Positions 15,328 through 23,305 of a DNA stretch of 41,578 nucleotides are shown one piece after another (within the stretch, counting starts at the first letter, position 1; each line of letters starts with the position of its first letter). Source of the stretch: JAAFIP01 sp043718065 (GTDB taxonomy: Bacteria; Pseudomonadota; Gammaproteobacteria; Burkholderiales; Burkholderiaceae_C); the NCBI GenBank assembly GCA_043718065.1, contig JAYSWJ010000028.1, forward strand, positions 1 to 41,578, read 5' to 3'. The notes below the pieces were generated by a model that was not told the origin of the DNA, did no database searches, and was given only the letters and a program-made list of their open reading frames with translations. The translations under genes were made by a program, and so were the position numbers.

Positions 15328-16686
15328 TCAAACCGACAACAAACCACGGTGAATACGGCGCGTGACGTACCACACGGCAGCGATGACCAAGGGAATCAAA
15401 GCACCGGTTAGCACTTCAGGGTCGATGGGCACGCCGCCCGCCTTTAACGCCTTGCCAGCGTACAACAGCAGGCTCACGGCGTAGTAAGACACCGCCGCAA
15501 TCGACAGGCCTTCCACGGTGGCTTGCAAACGCAACTGCAGCTCTTGGCCGCGCGTCAGCTTTTCTAGCAACTGCTGATTTTGCTTTTCAGTGGCAATGTC
15601 TACCCGGGTGCGCAGTAGCGCGCTGGTGCGGGCGATGCGCTCGGACAGCTCGGCCAGGCGGCGTTGGGTAACGCTGACGGTGGCCATCGCGGGGTCTAGG
15701 CGGCGGTGCAAAAAAGCGCCCAGGGTTTGGGTACTGGCTACACTGTGCTCGCGTATTTCTGCCAACCTCTGGCGCACGATGTCGTAGTAAGCCAATGTGG
15801 CCGAAAAGCGGTACGCATGGGTGGTAATGGCTTTTTCAACCGCTGCAGCCAGCGCTACCAAATTGCCTAGCAAAGGTTCGTCGGGCAGCGACTGGTTTAC
15901 CAAGTCAACTGTCAGCTCGGCTAACTGGTCTTCCCACTGCGCCAGCTGCGAGGCCAGCTGCTTAGCCTCTGGCAAGCCGCGCAGCGCCATCAAGCGGTAG
16001 GTTTCAATCTCTAGCAAGCGCTGGGCTACCCGCCCCGCACGCAAAGGGCTGCAGTCAGCGGGGGCCAGCACCAGCATGCTCTCATACCCATCGCCGCGCA
16101 TCTGAAAATCGCACAGCGCCATAGAGTGGCTGTCGCGGCCCAGTAACGAAGCCAGTACAGGCGAGCTTTGGCTATTGGTGTTGTCGGTAGTTTCGGCCCG
16201 CATCCACGGGCTGGCAGCATCAAATAAACCAGCTTTGTCGTCCCACGGCACGCTTAGCATCCACAAATCAATGGCGGCTAGGGTTTGGCCGGGAATGGCG
16301 CTTAACCACGCAGCATCCAAGTGCAGGGCGCTACGCAGTTGCACAGGGTCTTGGCCCAAATGGGTGCCTGCTGCTAGGGGCAGCACCAGCGAGTAGCGGG
16401 TAAATTCACTGTGGCGCTCCCATTTAAGGGAATAGTTGTCAAACTGCAGCCGCAAAAAGTTAGATTCCAAATCGGCCAAACCCAATTGCGCTTGGCCGGG
16501 CAGCCCCTGCAAGTGGGCCAGCTCTGTGCTGCGCGGCACGCCCTCATTGAGCACCGCAATCAGCAGCACAAATGCGGGTAGATCTATGTTGGCCGCGGGT
16601 CTGGCGTGCAGCTCGCTGTACAGAAGCGCGCGTTGAGGGTGGTCGGGGGGTAAATTGCGTGGCATTGGGCTGGGTAAAAGTTGCAA
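15328..16686 (-). CDS. DUF3422 family membrane protein
   Basis: The 452-residue product matches DUF3422: HPQRALLYSELHARPAANI near the N-terminus, KWERHSEFTRYSLVLP, a long Gln/Leu/Arg-rich helical middle with likely coiled coil (about 310-400), and two hydrophobic segments near the C-terminus (AAVSYYAVSLLLYAGKAL and GALIPLVIAAVWYVTRRIHRG). That design, a large cytoplasmic part with a C-terminal hairpin in the membrane, is typical of the family, whose function is not established. A start at the second Met (MPRNLPPDHP, 8 residues later) is possible. It follows fabI by 24 bases on the same strand. Confidence 0.88.
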   Translation of the reverse strand: MQLLPSPMPRNLPPDHPQRALLYSELHARPAANIDLPAFVLLIAVLNEGVPRSTELAHLQGLPGQAQLGLADLESNFLRLQFDNYSLKWERHSEFTRYSLVLPLAAGTHLGQDPVQLRSALHLDAAWLSAIPGQTLAAIDLWMLSVPWDDKAGLFDAASPWMRAETTDNTNSQSSPVLASLLGRDSHSMALCDFQMRGDGYESMLVLAPADCSPLRAGRVAQRLLEIETYRLMALRGLPEAKQLASQLAQWEDQLAELTVDLVNQSLPDEPLLGNLVALAAAVEKAITTHAYRFSATLAYYDIVRQRLAEIREHSVASTQTLGAFLHRRLDPAMATVSVTQRRLAELSERIARTSALLRTRVDIATEKQNQQLLEKLTRGQELQLRLQATVEGLSIAAVSYYAVSLLLYAGKALKAGGVPIDPEVLTGALIPLVIAAVWYVTRRIHRGLLSV

Positions 16687-16710
16687 TCCTAAGAACGCAC
16701 TTTTAACACT

Positions 16711-17499
16711 TTATTCAGCAATGCCGCCCACTACTTGGCTAAAGCCGCCGTCCACATAGGTAATCTCCGCGCTCACACCAGCCGCTAAATCGCTCATTAA
16801 AAACGCGGCCACATTGCCCACATCGTCCACCGTCACGTTACGGCGAATGGGCGAGGCAGCAGCCACTGCGCTTAATATTTTGCCAAAGTCTTTGATGCCG
16901 CTGGCAGCCAAAGTTTTGATTGGTCCAGCACTGATACCGTTAGCCCGCAGCCCACGGCCTTGCGCGCCCAGCGAGCCTGCCAGGTAGCGCACCGACGCTT
17001 CGAGCGAGGCTTTGGCCAAGCCCATGGTGTTGTAGTTGGGCACTATACGGTCGGCACCTAAATACGTGAGAGTAAGCGCAGCAGAGTTATCGTTCAAATA
17101 CGGCAGTGCCGCCTTGGCCATAGCCGGGAAACTGTAGGCGCTAATGTCGTGCGCAATCTTAAAGCCCTCGCGCGACAGGCCTTCTAAAAAGTCCCCTGCA
17201 ATCGCCTCGCGCGGGGCAAAACCTATGCTGTGCACAAAACCATCAAACTTAGGCCACACGGCGGACAAATCGGTAAATAGTTGGGTAATTTGCGCGTCGC
17301 TACCTACGTCGCAGTCAAAAAATAGCTTGCTATTGAAATCGGCAGCAAACTCGGCCGTGCGGTCTTTAAACCGCTCGCCCACATAGCTTAGCGCTATCTC
17401 CGCACCTTCACGGTGGCAAGCTTTGGCTATACCATACGCAATAGATCGGTTAGACAATACGCCTGTGATTAATAATTTTTTACCAGCTAGGAAACCCAT
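16711..17499 (-). CDS. fabI: Enoyl-[acyl-carrier-protein] reductase FabI
   Basis: The 262-residue short-chain dehydrogenase carries out the last reduction of each fatty-acid elongation cycle with NADH. Evidence is the FabI N-terminus MGFLAGKKLLITGVLSNRSI, where the Gly-rich motif is spread as in FabI, SIGFAPREAIAGDF, the catalytic Y-x6-K in NYNTMGLAKAS, and NGISAGPIKTLAASGI. A GAGG motif is correctly spaced upstream of ATG 17499. The gene is divergent from yejA with only 37 bases between the starts, so its promoter must overlap yejA or the shared gap. Confidence 0.95.
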   Translation of the reverse strand: MGFLAGKKLLITGVLSNRSIAYGIAKACHREGAEIALSYVGERFKDRTAEFAADFNSKLFFDCDVGSDAQITQLFTDLSAVWPKFDGFVHSIGFAPREAIAGDFLEGLSREGFKIAHDISAYSFPAMAKAALPYLNDNSAALTLTYLGADRIVPNYNTMGLAKASLEASVRYLAGSLGAQGRGLRANGISAGPIKTLAASGIKDFGKILSAVAAASPIRRNVTVDDVGNVAAFLMSDLAAGVSAEITYVDGGFSQVVGGIAE

Positions 17500-17520
17500 A
17501 CGTGCCTCTTTTCAAAATCA

Positions 17521-17538
17521 ATGCAACAATTGTCGCAT
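17521..17538. promoter_or_regulatory. 18-bp palindrome in the fabI-yejA gap
   Basis: ATGCAACAATTGTCGCAT equals its own reverse complement at 16 of 18 positions. It fills half of the 37-base gap between the two divergent starts and overlaps the proposed yejA ATG. It could be an operator controlling both genes or, if yejA is leaderless, part of its translation start. Confidence 0.5.
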
Positions 17539-19360
17539 GCGATCAGTAGCGTTTAGTTTAGCGGCTTTGTTGGCCATGCCGGCCTGGGCCGCGCATGGCT
17601 ACGCGCTGTGGGGTGATTTGAAATACCCGGCAGGCTTTGCGCACTTTGCCTACGTTAACCCCGCTGCGCCCAAGGGTGGCGAGCTGGTAGCGGTCAGCAA
17701 TTTGCGCGTATCGACCTTTGACAAGTACAACCCCTTTACTATCAAAGGTACCTCACCTGCTTATTTGAGCGAGATGCTGTTTGACACCTTGCTGGTGGGC
17801 TCGGCTGATGAGCTGGGCAGTGGCTACGGCCTGCTGGCCGAAGATGTTGAGGTGGCTGCTGATGGCCTGAGCGCTACGTTTAAGCTGCGGCCGCAGGCTA
17901 AATTTCACGATGGTAAGCCCGTGCAAGCCGCCGACGTCAAACACAGCTTTGACATATTGAATGGCAAGTACGTGTCGCCCGGCTACCGTAGCCTGCTAGA
18001 AGACGTAGACCGCGCCGAGGTACTGGGGCCACTGACCGTGCGATTTGTGTTTAAACGCAAAAACCGAGAGCTACCGTTGACAGTGGGCGGCTTGCCGATA
18101 TTCAGCCGCGACTGGGGTAAAGGCAAAACCTTTGACAATGTAGTCACCGACACACCCATCGGCAGTGGCCGCTACAAAATTGGCCCCGTGGTGTACGGCA
18201 AAGACATCACGTATGTGCGTGACCTATCGTATTGGGCCGAGAAGCTCAATGTCAATATCGGTGCTGGCAATTTTGACCGCATCACTATCAAAATCTACAA
18301 AGACAATGTGGCGCGGCTGGAGGGCCTGAAGGCTGGCGAGTTTGATTTTATGCAGTTTTATTCAGCAGGCGACTGGGCGCGGCGCGCCACAGGCAAACGT
18401 TTTGACAGTGGCGATTTGGCCAATGGTGAGTTCAAACACAGCTTGCCTACGGGGTTTCAAAGCTATGTGTTCAATACCCGGCACGATCAATTCAAAGACA
18501 TTCGCGTGCGCCAAGCTATTGGGTTGGCGCACGACTTTAACTGGATGAGTCGGCAATTGTTTTATGGCGCCTACAAACCCGTTAATGGCCTATTTGGCAA
18601 TACTGAATGCGAGGCCAAAGGATCGCCTAGTGCCGAAGAGTTGGCACTGCTAGAGCCTTTGCGCGCACAAATTCCGCCAGCAGTGTTTGGCCCTGCAGCG
18701 CGCCAGCCCAACGCTGATGGGCAAGACAACTTGCGCGATAACCTGCGCCGCGCCCAAGCATTGTTAAAAGATGCTGGCTGGACAGTGAGAGACGGCGCGT
18801 TGCGCAATGCACAAGGCTGGCCCATGGTGATTGAATATGTAGACAGCCAAGAGTCAAAGGGCGCAACGCTGGCGTCTTGGCAGCGTAACTTGGGCAAGCT
18901 GGGTATCGAGCTAAAACTGCGCGCCGTAGACTTTGCGCTGTACCAGCAGCGCCTGCAAAAATTTGACTACGACATGGCCAGCTTGGCCTTTCCGGGCACC
19001 AACAACCCGGGCTCAGAATTTGCAGATATGTTTGGCTCCAAAGCAGCCACGGTGGAGGACTCGGGTAACTACAGCGGCATTCAAAACAAAGCGGTTGACG
19101 CGCTAATTGACCGCATGGTGACTGCGCAAACCAAGACAGATTATTTTGCATCGTGCCACGCGCTAGAGCGTGTTATTGCGCACAGCCATATCATGGTGCC
19201 GCAGTGGTACGGCGGGCAGCATAACGTGGCCTATAACCCGCGCAAACTTATCAAGCCCACTATCACACCGCAGTACTACGCGGCGGGTGGTTGGGTGATG
19301 GGCAATTGGTGGGCAGCCAGTGCAGCCGCTAATCCTACAGCGGCTACGGCTACAAAATAA
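17537..19360 (+). CDS. yejA: Periplasmic peptide-binding protein YejA
   Basis: The 607-residue protein is a family 5 solute-binding protein of the long YejA type. It has a short signal peptide (MRSVAFSLAALLAMPAWA, then AHGYALWGDLKYP), AEDVEVAADGLSATFKLRP, FHDGKPVQAADVKHSFDIL, and the C-terminal MVPQWYGGQHNVAYNPRKL. The mature N-terminus HGYALWGDLKYP is characteristic of YejA. It delivers peptides (including some antibiotic peptides such as microcin C in enterics) to YejBEF. ATG 17537 is preferred because it begins the signal peptide; no ribosome binding site is visible and the frame is open back into fabI. Confidence 0.92.
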   Translation: MRSVAFSLAALLAMPAWAAHGYALWGDLKYPAGFAHFAYVNPAAPKGGELVAVSNLRVSTFDKYNPFTIKGTSPAYLSEMLFDTLLVGSADELGSGYGLLAEDVEVAADGLSATFKLRPQAKFHDGKPVQAADVKHSFDILNGKYVSPGYRSLLEDVDRAEVLGPLTVRFVFKRKNRELPLTVGGLPIFSRDWGKGKTFDNVVTDTPIGSGRYKIGPVVYGKDITYVRDLSYWAEKLNVNIGAGNFDRITIKIYKDNVARLEGLKAGEFDFMQFYSAGDWARRATGKRFDSGDLANGEFKHSLPTGFQSYVFNTRHDQFKDIRVRQAIGLAHDFNWMSRQLFYGAYKPVNGLFGNTECEAKGSPSAEELALLEPLRAQIPPAVFGPAARQPNADGQDNLRDNLRRAQALLKDAGWTVRDGALRNAQGWPMVIEYVDSQESKGATLASWQRNLGKLGIELKLRAVDFALYQQRLQKFDYDMASLAFPGTNNPGSEFADMFGSKAATVEDSGNYSGIQNKAVDALIDRMVTAQTKTDYFASCHALERVIAHSHIMVPQWYGGQHNVAYNPRKLIKPTITPQYYAAGGWVMGNWWAASAAANPTAATATK

Positions 19361-19365
19361 ACACG

Positions 19366-20385
19366 ATGCTCAGCTACATCCTCAAACGCTTATTGCTGAT
19401 GATCCCAACACTTTTTGGGGTACTACTGCTCACTTTCGCGGTTATTCAGTTTGTACCCGGTGGGCCAGTAGAGCAGTATTTGGCCGAATCTAAATCTACT
19501 ACTGGAGCGGGCGGCGAATCGGTGTATCGTGGCGGCAAGGGTGTTAACGAAAAACGCTTGGCCGAGATCAAAGCCTTATACGGCTTTGACAAGCCCGCGC
19601 CCGAGCGTTTTGTCATCATGCTCAAGTCGTATTTAACATTTGATTTGGGTACCAGCTTCTTCCAGAACAAACCCGTTTGGCAGCTAATTAAAGAAAAGCT
19701 ACCCGTGTCGATTAGCTTGGGGCTGTGGGTGTTTTTTCTGGCGTACTTTATTTCTATTCCACTGGGGGTTAGCAAGGCAGTGCGTGCAGGTAGCCGTTTT
19801 GATATGTGGACGACGCTGCTGGTGCTGATTGGTTATGCCATACCGGGCTTTGTACTGGGCGTGGCGCTGGTGGTGATATTTGGCGGGCAGTTGCAGTGGT
19901 TTCCACTGCGCGGGCTGACGTCGGCCAACTGGGAAAGCTTAAGTTGGACAGCCAAGATTACCGACTATTTATGGCATATCGCCATGCCTGTTACTGCAAG
20001 CGTCATCGGTAGTTTTGCGGTGATCACCATGCTGACGAAAAATTCATTTTTAGAAGAAATCAGAAAGCAATACGTGGTCACAGCTAGGGCGAAGGGTTTA
20101 GATGAGAAGAGAGTGCTGTACAAGCATGTTTTTCGCAACGCCATGTTGCCGATTATTGCGGGTTTCCCTGCAGCGTTTATCGGCTCGTTTTTTGCAGGCT
20201 CTTTGCTGATTGAAACCTTGTTTTCTCTCGACGGGTTAGGCCTGCTAGGTTTTGAAAGCGTGATCCGCCGTGACTATCCTGTGGTGCTGGGTACTTTGTA
20301 TTTGTTCACTTTGATGGGGCTAGCTACCAAGCTGATCAGCGATTTGATGTACGTGTGGGTTGACCCACGCGTGAAGTTTGATTGA
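19366..20385 (+). CDS. yejB: Peptide ABC transporter permease YejB
   Basis: The 339-residue inner-membrane permease begins MLSYILKRLLLMIPTLFGVL and PGGPVEQYLAE. A YejB-specific extended first periplasmic loop (about 32-75) with a Gly-rich stretch (TTGAGGESVYRGGKG) follows. The EAA loop reads RKQYVVTARAKGLDEKRVLY, and the end is DLMYVWVDPRVKFD. It follows yejA by 5 bases and pairs with YejE to form the channel. Confidence 0.94.
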   Translation: MLSYILKRLLLMIPTLFGVLLLTFAVIQFVPGGPVEQYLAESKSTTGAGGESVYRGGKGVNEKRLAEIKALYGFDKPAPERFVIMLKSYLTFDLGTSFFQNKPVWQLIKEKLPVSISLGLWVFFLAYFISIPLGVSKAVRAGSRFDMWTTLLVLIGYAIPGFVLGVALVVIFGGQLQWFPLRGLTSANWESLSWTAKITDYLWHIAMPVTASVIGSFAVITMLTKNSFLEEIRKQYVVTARAKGLDEKRVLYKHVFRNAMLPIIAGFPAAFIGSFFAGSLLIETLFSLDGLGLLGFESVIRRDYPVVLGTLYLFTLMGLATKLISDLMYVWVDPRVKFD

Positions 20386-20409
20386 CGCCTAGCATCAAGT
20401 TTGATTGAT

Positions 20410-21492
20410 ATGAACGCCATCCATTCCACACCCCAGTCGCAGATCACACCTGCAGCAAGTCCTACAGCCTCAGATTCTCCCCGCCTGCGCGCATGGCGGC
20501 GTTTTAAGCGTGACCGCTTGGGTTACTGGAGCTTGATTGTTTTGTCGGCTTTGTTTGTTTTGAGTTTGGTGGCCGAGCTGGTGTCTAACGACAAACCTTT
20601 GATTGCCCGTTACCAAGACCAGTGGTACGCACCGTTTGTGCAGCAAGTGCCCGAGACATCTTTTGGCGGCGACTTTCAAACCGATACCGATTATCTTGAT
20701 CCGTTCGTGCGCGATAAATTTGCCCAGCCTGGCAACTTTGCTTTGTTTCCGCTGAACAATTACCACCACAGCACATTAAATTATTTTTCAACCCAACCCA
20801 ACCCCGCACCACCCTCTGCCGACAACTGGCTGGGCACCGACGGTAATGGCCGCGATGTAGTGGCGCGCTTGTTATATGGCTTTCGGGTGTCTATGTTATT
20901 TGCTTTAGCGCTCACCTTAATTGGTACTTTGCTGGGCATCATCACGGGTGCGTTGCAGGGCTATTTTGCGGGCAAGATAGATTTGGCTTTTCAACGTTTT
21001 ATCGAAATTTGGGGATCGCTGCCCGAGCTGTATTTGCTGATTATTTTTGCAGCCGTGTTTGAGCCTAGCCTGCTGCTGCTGCTGATTTTGCTGAGTGCTT
21101 TCGGTTGGATGGGATTGTCTGACTACGTGCGAGCCGAATTTTTGCGCAACCGGCAGATGGACTATGTGCGCGCAGCGCGGGCGTTGGGCTTGTCGCACTG
21201 GCAAGTAATTACGCGCCATGTGCTGCCCAATAGTATGACACCGGTGGTGACGTTTTTGCCGTTTCGCATGAGTGGCGCGATTTTGGCTTTAACGTCGCTG
21301 GACTTTTTAGGCCTGGGTGTGCCGCCGGGTACGCCCAGTTTGGGCGAGATGCTGGCGCAGGGCAAAAATAATATCGACGCATGGTGGATTTCGCTATCAA
21401 CCTTTGCAGTGCTGGTCATCACGCTGCTGCTGCTCACCTTTATGGGGGACGCGCTGCGCGATGCGCTGGATCCGCGAAAGGCTGATAAATGA
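20410..21492 (+). CDS. yejE: Peptide ABC transporter permease YejE
   Basis: The 360-residue permease has the family segment RRFKRDRLGYWSLIVLSALF, a large periplasmic loop, LGTDGNGRDVVARLLYGFRVS and an EAA loop (RQMDYVRAARALGLSHWQVI), ending MGDALRDALDPRKAD. ATG 20410 is taken; an in-frame TTG lies three codons earlier at 20401. The stop overlaps the yejF start as ATGA. Confidence 0.92.
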   Translation: MNAIHSTPQSQITPAASPTASDSPRLRAWRRFKRDRLGYWSLIVLSALFVLSLVAELVSNDKPLIARYQDQWYAPFVQQVPETSFGGDFQTDTDYLDPFVRDKFAQPGNFALFPLNNYHHSTLNYFSTQPNPAPPSADNWLGTDGNGRDVVARLLYGFRVSMLFALALTLIGTLLGIITGALQGYFAGKIDLAFQRFIEIWGSLPELYLLIIFAAVFEPSLLLLLILLSAFGWMGLSDYVRAEFLRNRQMDYVRAARALGLSHWQVITRHVLPNSMTPVVTFLPFRMSGAILALTSLDFLGLGVPPGTPSLGEMLAQGKNNIDAWWISLSTFAVLVITLLLLTFMGDALRDALDPRKADK

Positions 21493-23297
21493 TTCAGCCT
21501 AAGCCATCTTCCGTTCGTCCTGAGCTTGTCGAAGGGCTTGCGAAGGCTTCGACAAGCTCAGCCCGAGCGGAGGTTAACTCTGCTCCAACAGAGGTAGCCT
21601 CACAGCTGGGAATTTTGCTGGATGTCAAAAATCTCAGCGTCTCCTTTGCTGGCAAAGAGGTGCTGCACAGCATTAACTTTTCTATCAATGCAGGCGAAAA
21701 ACTGGCACTGGTAGGCGAGTCGGGTTCTGGCAAATCTGTGACCGCGCTGGCCATCTTAAGGCTGGTGCAAAACGCGCAGCTCGGCGGGCAAGTGCTGTTT
21801 GACGGCAAAGACACTTTGCAAATGCCAGAGAACGCACTGCGTGGCCTGCGGGGTGATGATATTGCGATGATTTTTCAAGAACCCATGACAGCGCTGAACC
21901 CGCTGTACACCATTGGCGACCAGATTGCCGAGGTGCTAGAAACCAAACAAGCGCTGAGTAAAAAAGCAGCGTGGGCGCGGGTGATTGAGTTGTTGGTAGA
22001 AACCGGCATCGCCGAGCCTGAACGCCGCGCTTTGAGCTACCCGCACCAACTGTCAGGTGGGCAGCGCCAGCGCGCCATGATAGCCATGGCGCTGGCCTGC
22101 AAGCCACGCCTGCTGTTGGCCGATGAGCCGACCACTGCGCTGGACGTGACGCTGCGCCAACAAATTTTAGACCTGCTAGGCACTCTGCAAAAAAGTCACA
22201 ACATGGCCGTGCTGCTGATCACCCACGACCTGAGCATGGTGCGCAAGTTTGCCGACCGCATTGCAGTGATGGAAAACGGCCATATTGTGGAGCACGGCAC
22301 AGTGGCGGCAGTATTTGCCAACCCGCAGCATGCGTACACACAAAAACTGCTGGCCAGCAAACCAGTGCGTGATGTGGTGGAAGCTTCCATTCGCCCTGAA
22401 CTTGTCGAAGGGATCGCGAAGACTTCGACTGACTCAGTCCCAACGGGTAGGGGTGCAATCCGAGATGATGTAGTCTTAGCCGCCAATCACTTGCGCGTAG
22501 GCTACGCTATTCCCAAGCCGGGGTTTAAAGGCTGGTTCAGCAAAGGCGAGTTTGTCGCGGTCAAGCAGGCTACGTTTGATTTAGCGGCAGGCCAAACCTT
22601 GGGTGTGATCGGCGAATCAGGCTCTGGCAAATCTACGCTGGCCTTGGCCATGCTGGGGCTTACCAAGGCTTCTGGAGACGCATTTTATAAGCATTTTGAT
22701 GCGGTAACCCATGTAAATCATGCTCAAGCAGCTATGCAAAATATAGCAGATGTAGACTTTGCATCAGGCCTGCGCAAAACGATTCAAGTGGTTTTTCAAG
22801 ACCCGTTCTCGTCGCTGTCACCACGCATGACGGTGGAAGAAATTGTTGGCGAGGGTTTGCGCATCCACGCGCCAGAGCTGTTTGAGGCGCAGCGCCAAGA
22901 GCGGGTTTTGCAAACCTTGCAAGAAGTGGGATTAACCCAAACGCAGTTTCCCGGCTTGCTGCAGCGTTACCCGCATGAGTTCTCGGGCGGGCAGCGCCAG
23001 CGCATTGCCATAGCGCGCGCCCTGATCGTGCAGCCGCAAACCTTGGTGCTAGACGAGCCCACCAGCGCGCTGGATGTGACGATTCAAAAACAAGTGCTCT
23101 CGCTACTGCAACGGCTGCAAAAAGAGCGCGGCTTAAGCTACCTGCTGATCACCCACGACGTAGATGTCATCCGCGCCATGGCGCATGAGGTAATGGTGAT
23201 GAAAGACGGCGACATAGTAGAGCAGGGCAGCGTGCACGCCGTACTAGACGCGCCGCAGCATCCGTATACGCAGCGGCTTGTCGCTGCGGCTGCCTAA
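21489..23297 (+). CDS. yejF: Peptide ABC transporter fused ATPase YejF carrying repeat-derived peptides
   Basis: The 602-residue protein has two ABC ATPase domains in one chain. The first has GESGSGKS, LSGGQRQR and LLLADEPTTALD; the second has GESGSGKS, FSGGQRQR and LVLDEPTSALD, and both have H-loops (LITHD). It energises YejBE. It is about 70 residues longer than the E. coli protein as I recall it, and the extra length maps to three repeat-derived peptides: residues 10-28 (RPELVEG type) ahead of domain 1, residues 302-320 (RPELVEG type) in the linker, and residues 407-420 (THVNHAQAAMQNIA) between the Walker A and Q-loop of domain 2. All conserved motifs are intact, so the protein is probably functional. 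Confidence 0.93.
   Translation: MIQPKPSSVRPELVEGLAKASTSSARAEVNSAPTEVASQLGILLDVKNLSVSFAGKEVLHSINFSINAGEKLALVGESGSGKSVTALAILRLVQNAQLGGQVLFDGKDTLQMPENALRGLRGDDIAMIFQEPMTALNPLYTIGDQIAEVLETKQALSKKAAWARVIELLVETGIAEPERRALSYPHQLSGGQRQRAMIAMALACKPRLLLADEPTTALDVTLRQQILDLLGTLQKSHNMAVLLITHDLSMVRKFADRIAVMENGHIVEHGTVAAVFANPQHAYTQKLLASKPVRDVVEASIRPELVEGIAKTSTDSVPTGRGAIRDDVVLAANHLRVGYAIPKPGFKGWFSKGEFVAVKQATFDLAAGQTLGVIGESGSGKSTLALAMLGLTKASGDAFYKHFDAVTHVNHAQAAMQNIADVDFASGLRKTIQVVFQDPFSSLSPRMTVEEIVGEGLRIHAPELFEAQRQERVLQTLQEVGLTQTQFPGLLQRYPHEFSGGQRQRIAIARALIVQPQTLVLDEPTSALDVTIQKQVLSLLQRLQKERGLSYLLITHDVDVIRAMAHEVMVMKDGDIVEQGSVHAVLDAPQHPYTQRLVAAAA
21511..21570. repeat. RPELVEG-type palindromic repeat in yejF, copy A
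   Basis: Perfect 14-base arms TGAGCTTGTCGAAG (21521-21534) and CTTCGACAAGCTCA (21547-21560) have partly complementary flanks. This is the widespread proteobacterial extragenic palindrome read here in frame as RPELVEGLAKASTSSARAE, just after the YejF N-terminus. Confidence 0.88.
22388..22440. repeat. RPELVEG-type palindromic repeat in yejF, copy B
   Basis: The left arm TGAACTTGTCGAAG (22397-22410) and a diverged right arm CTTCGACTGACTCAG (22423-22437) form an older copy. It is read in the same frame as copy A, giving RPELVEGIAKTSTDSVPTG in the linker between the two ATPase domains. Confidence 0.82.
22705..22748 (-). repeat. CTGCTTGAGCAG-family repeat inside yejF
   Basis: On the coding strand it reads TAACCCATGTAAATCATG, then CTCAAGCAGCTATG and CAAAATATAGCA, close to the reverse complement of the intergenic copies along its whole length. 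Translated it gives THVNHAQAAMQNIA (residues 407-420). Confidence 0.85.
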
Positions 23298-23305
23298 CAC
23301 CTAGC

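Noticed and set aside
17423..17536. N-terminal extension of YejA
   Set aside because: It would overlap fabI on the other strand and place residues before a proper signal peptide.
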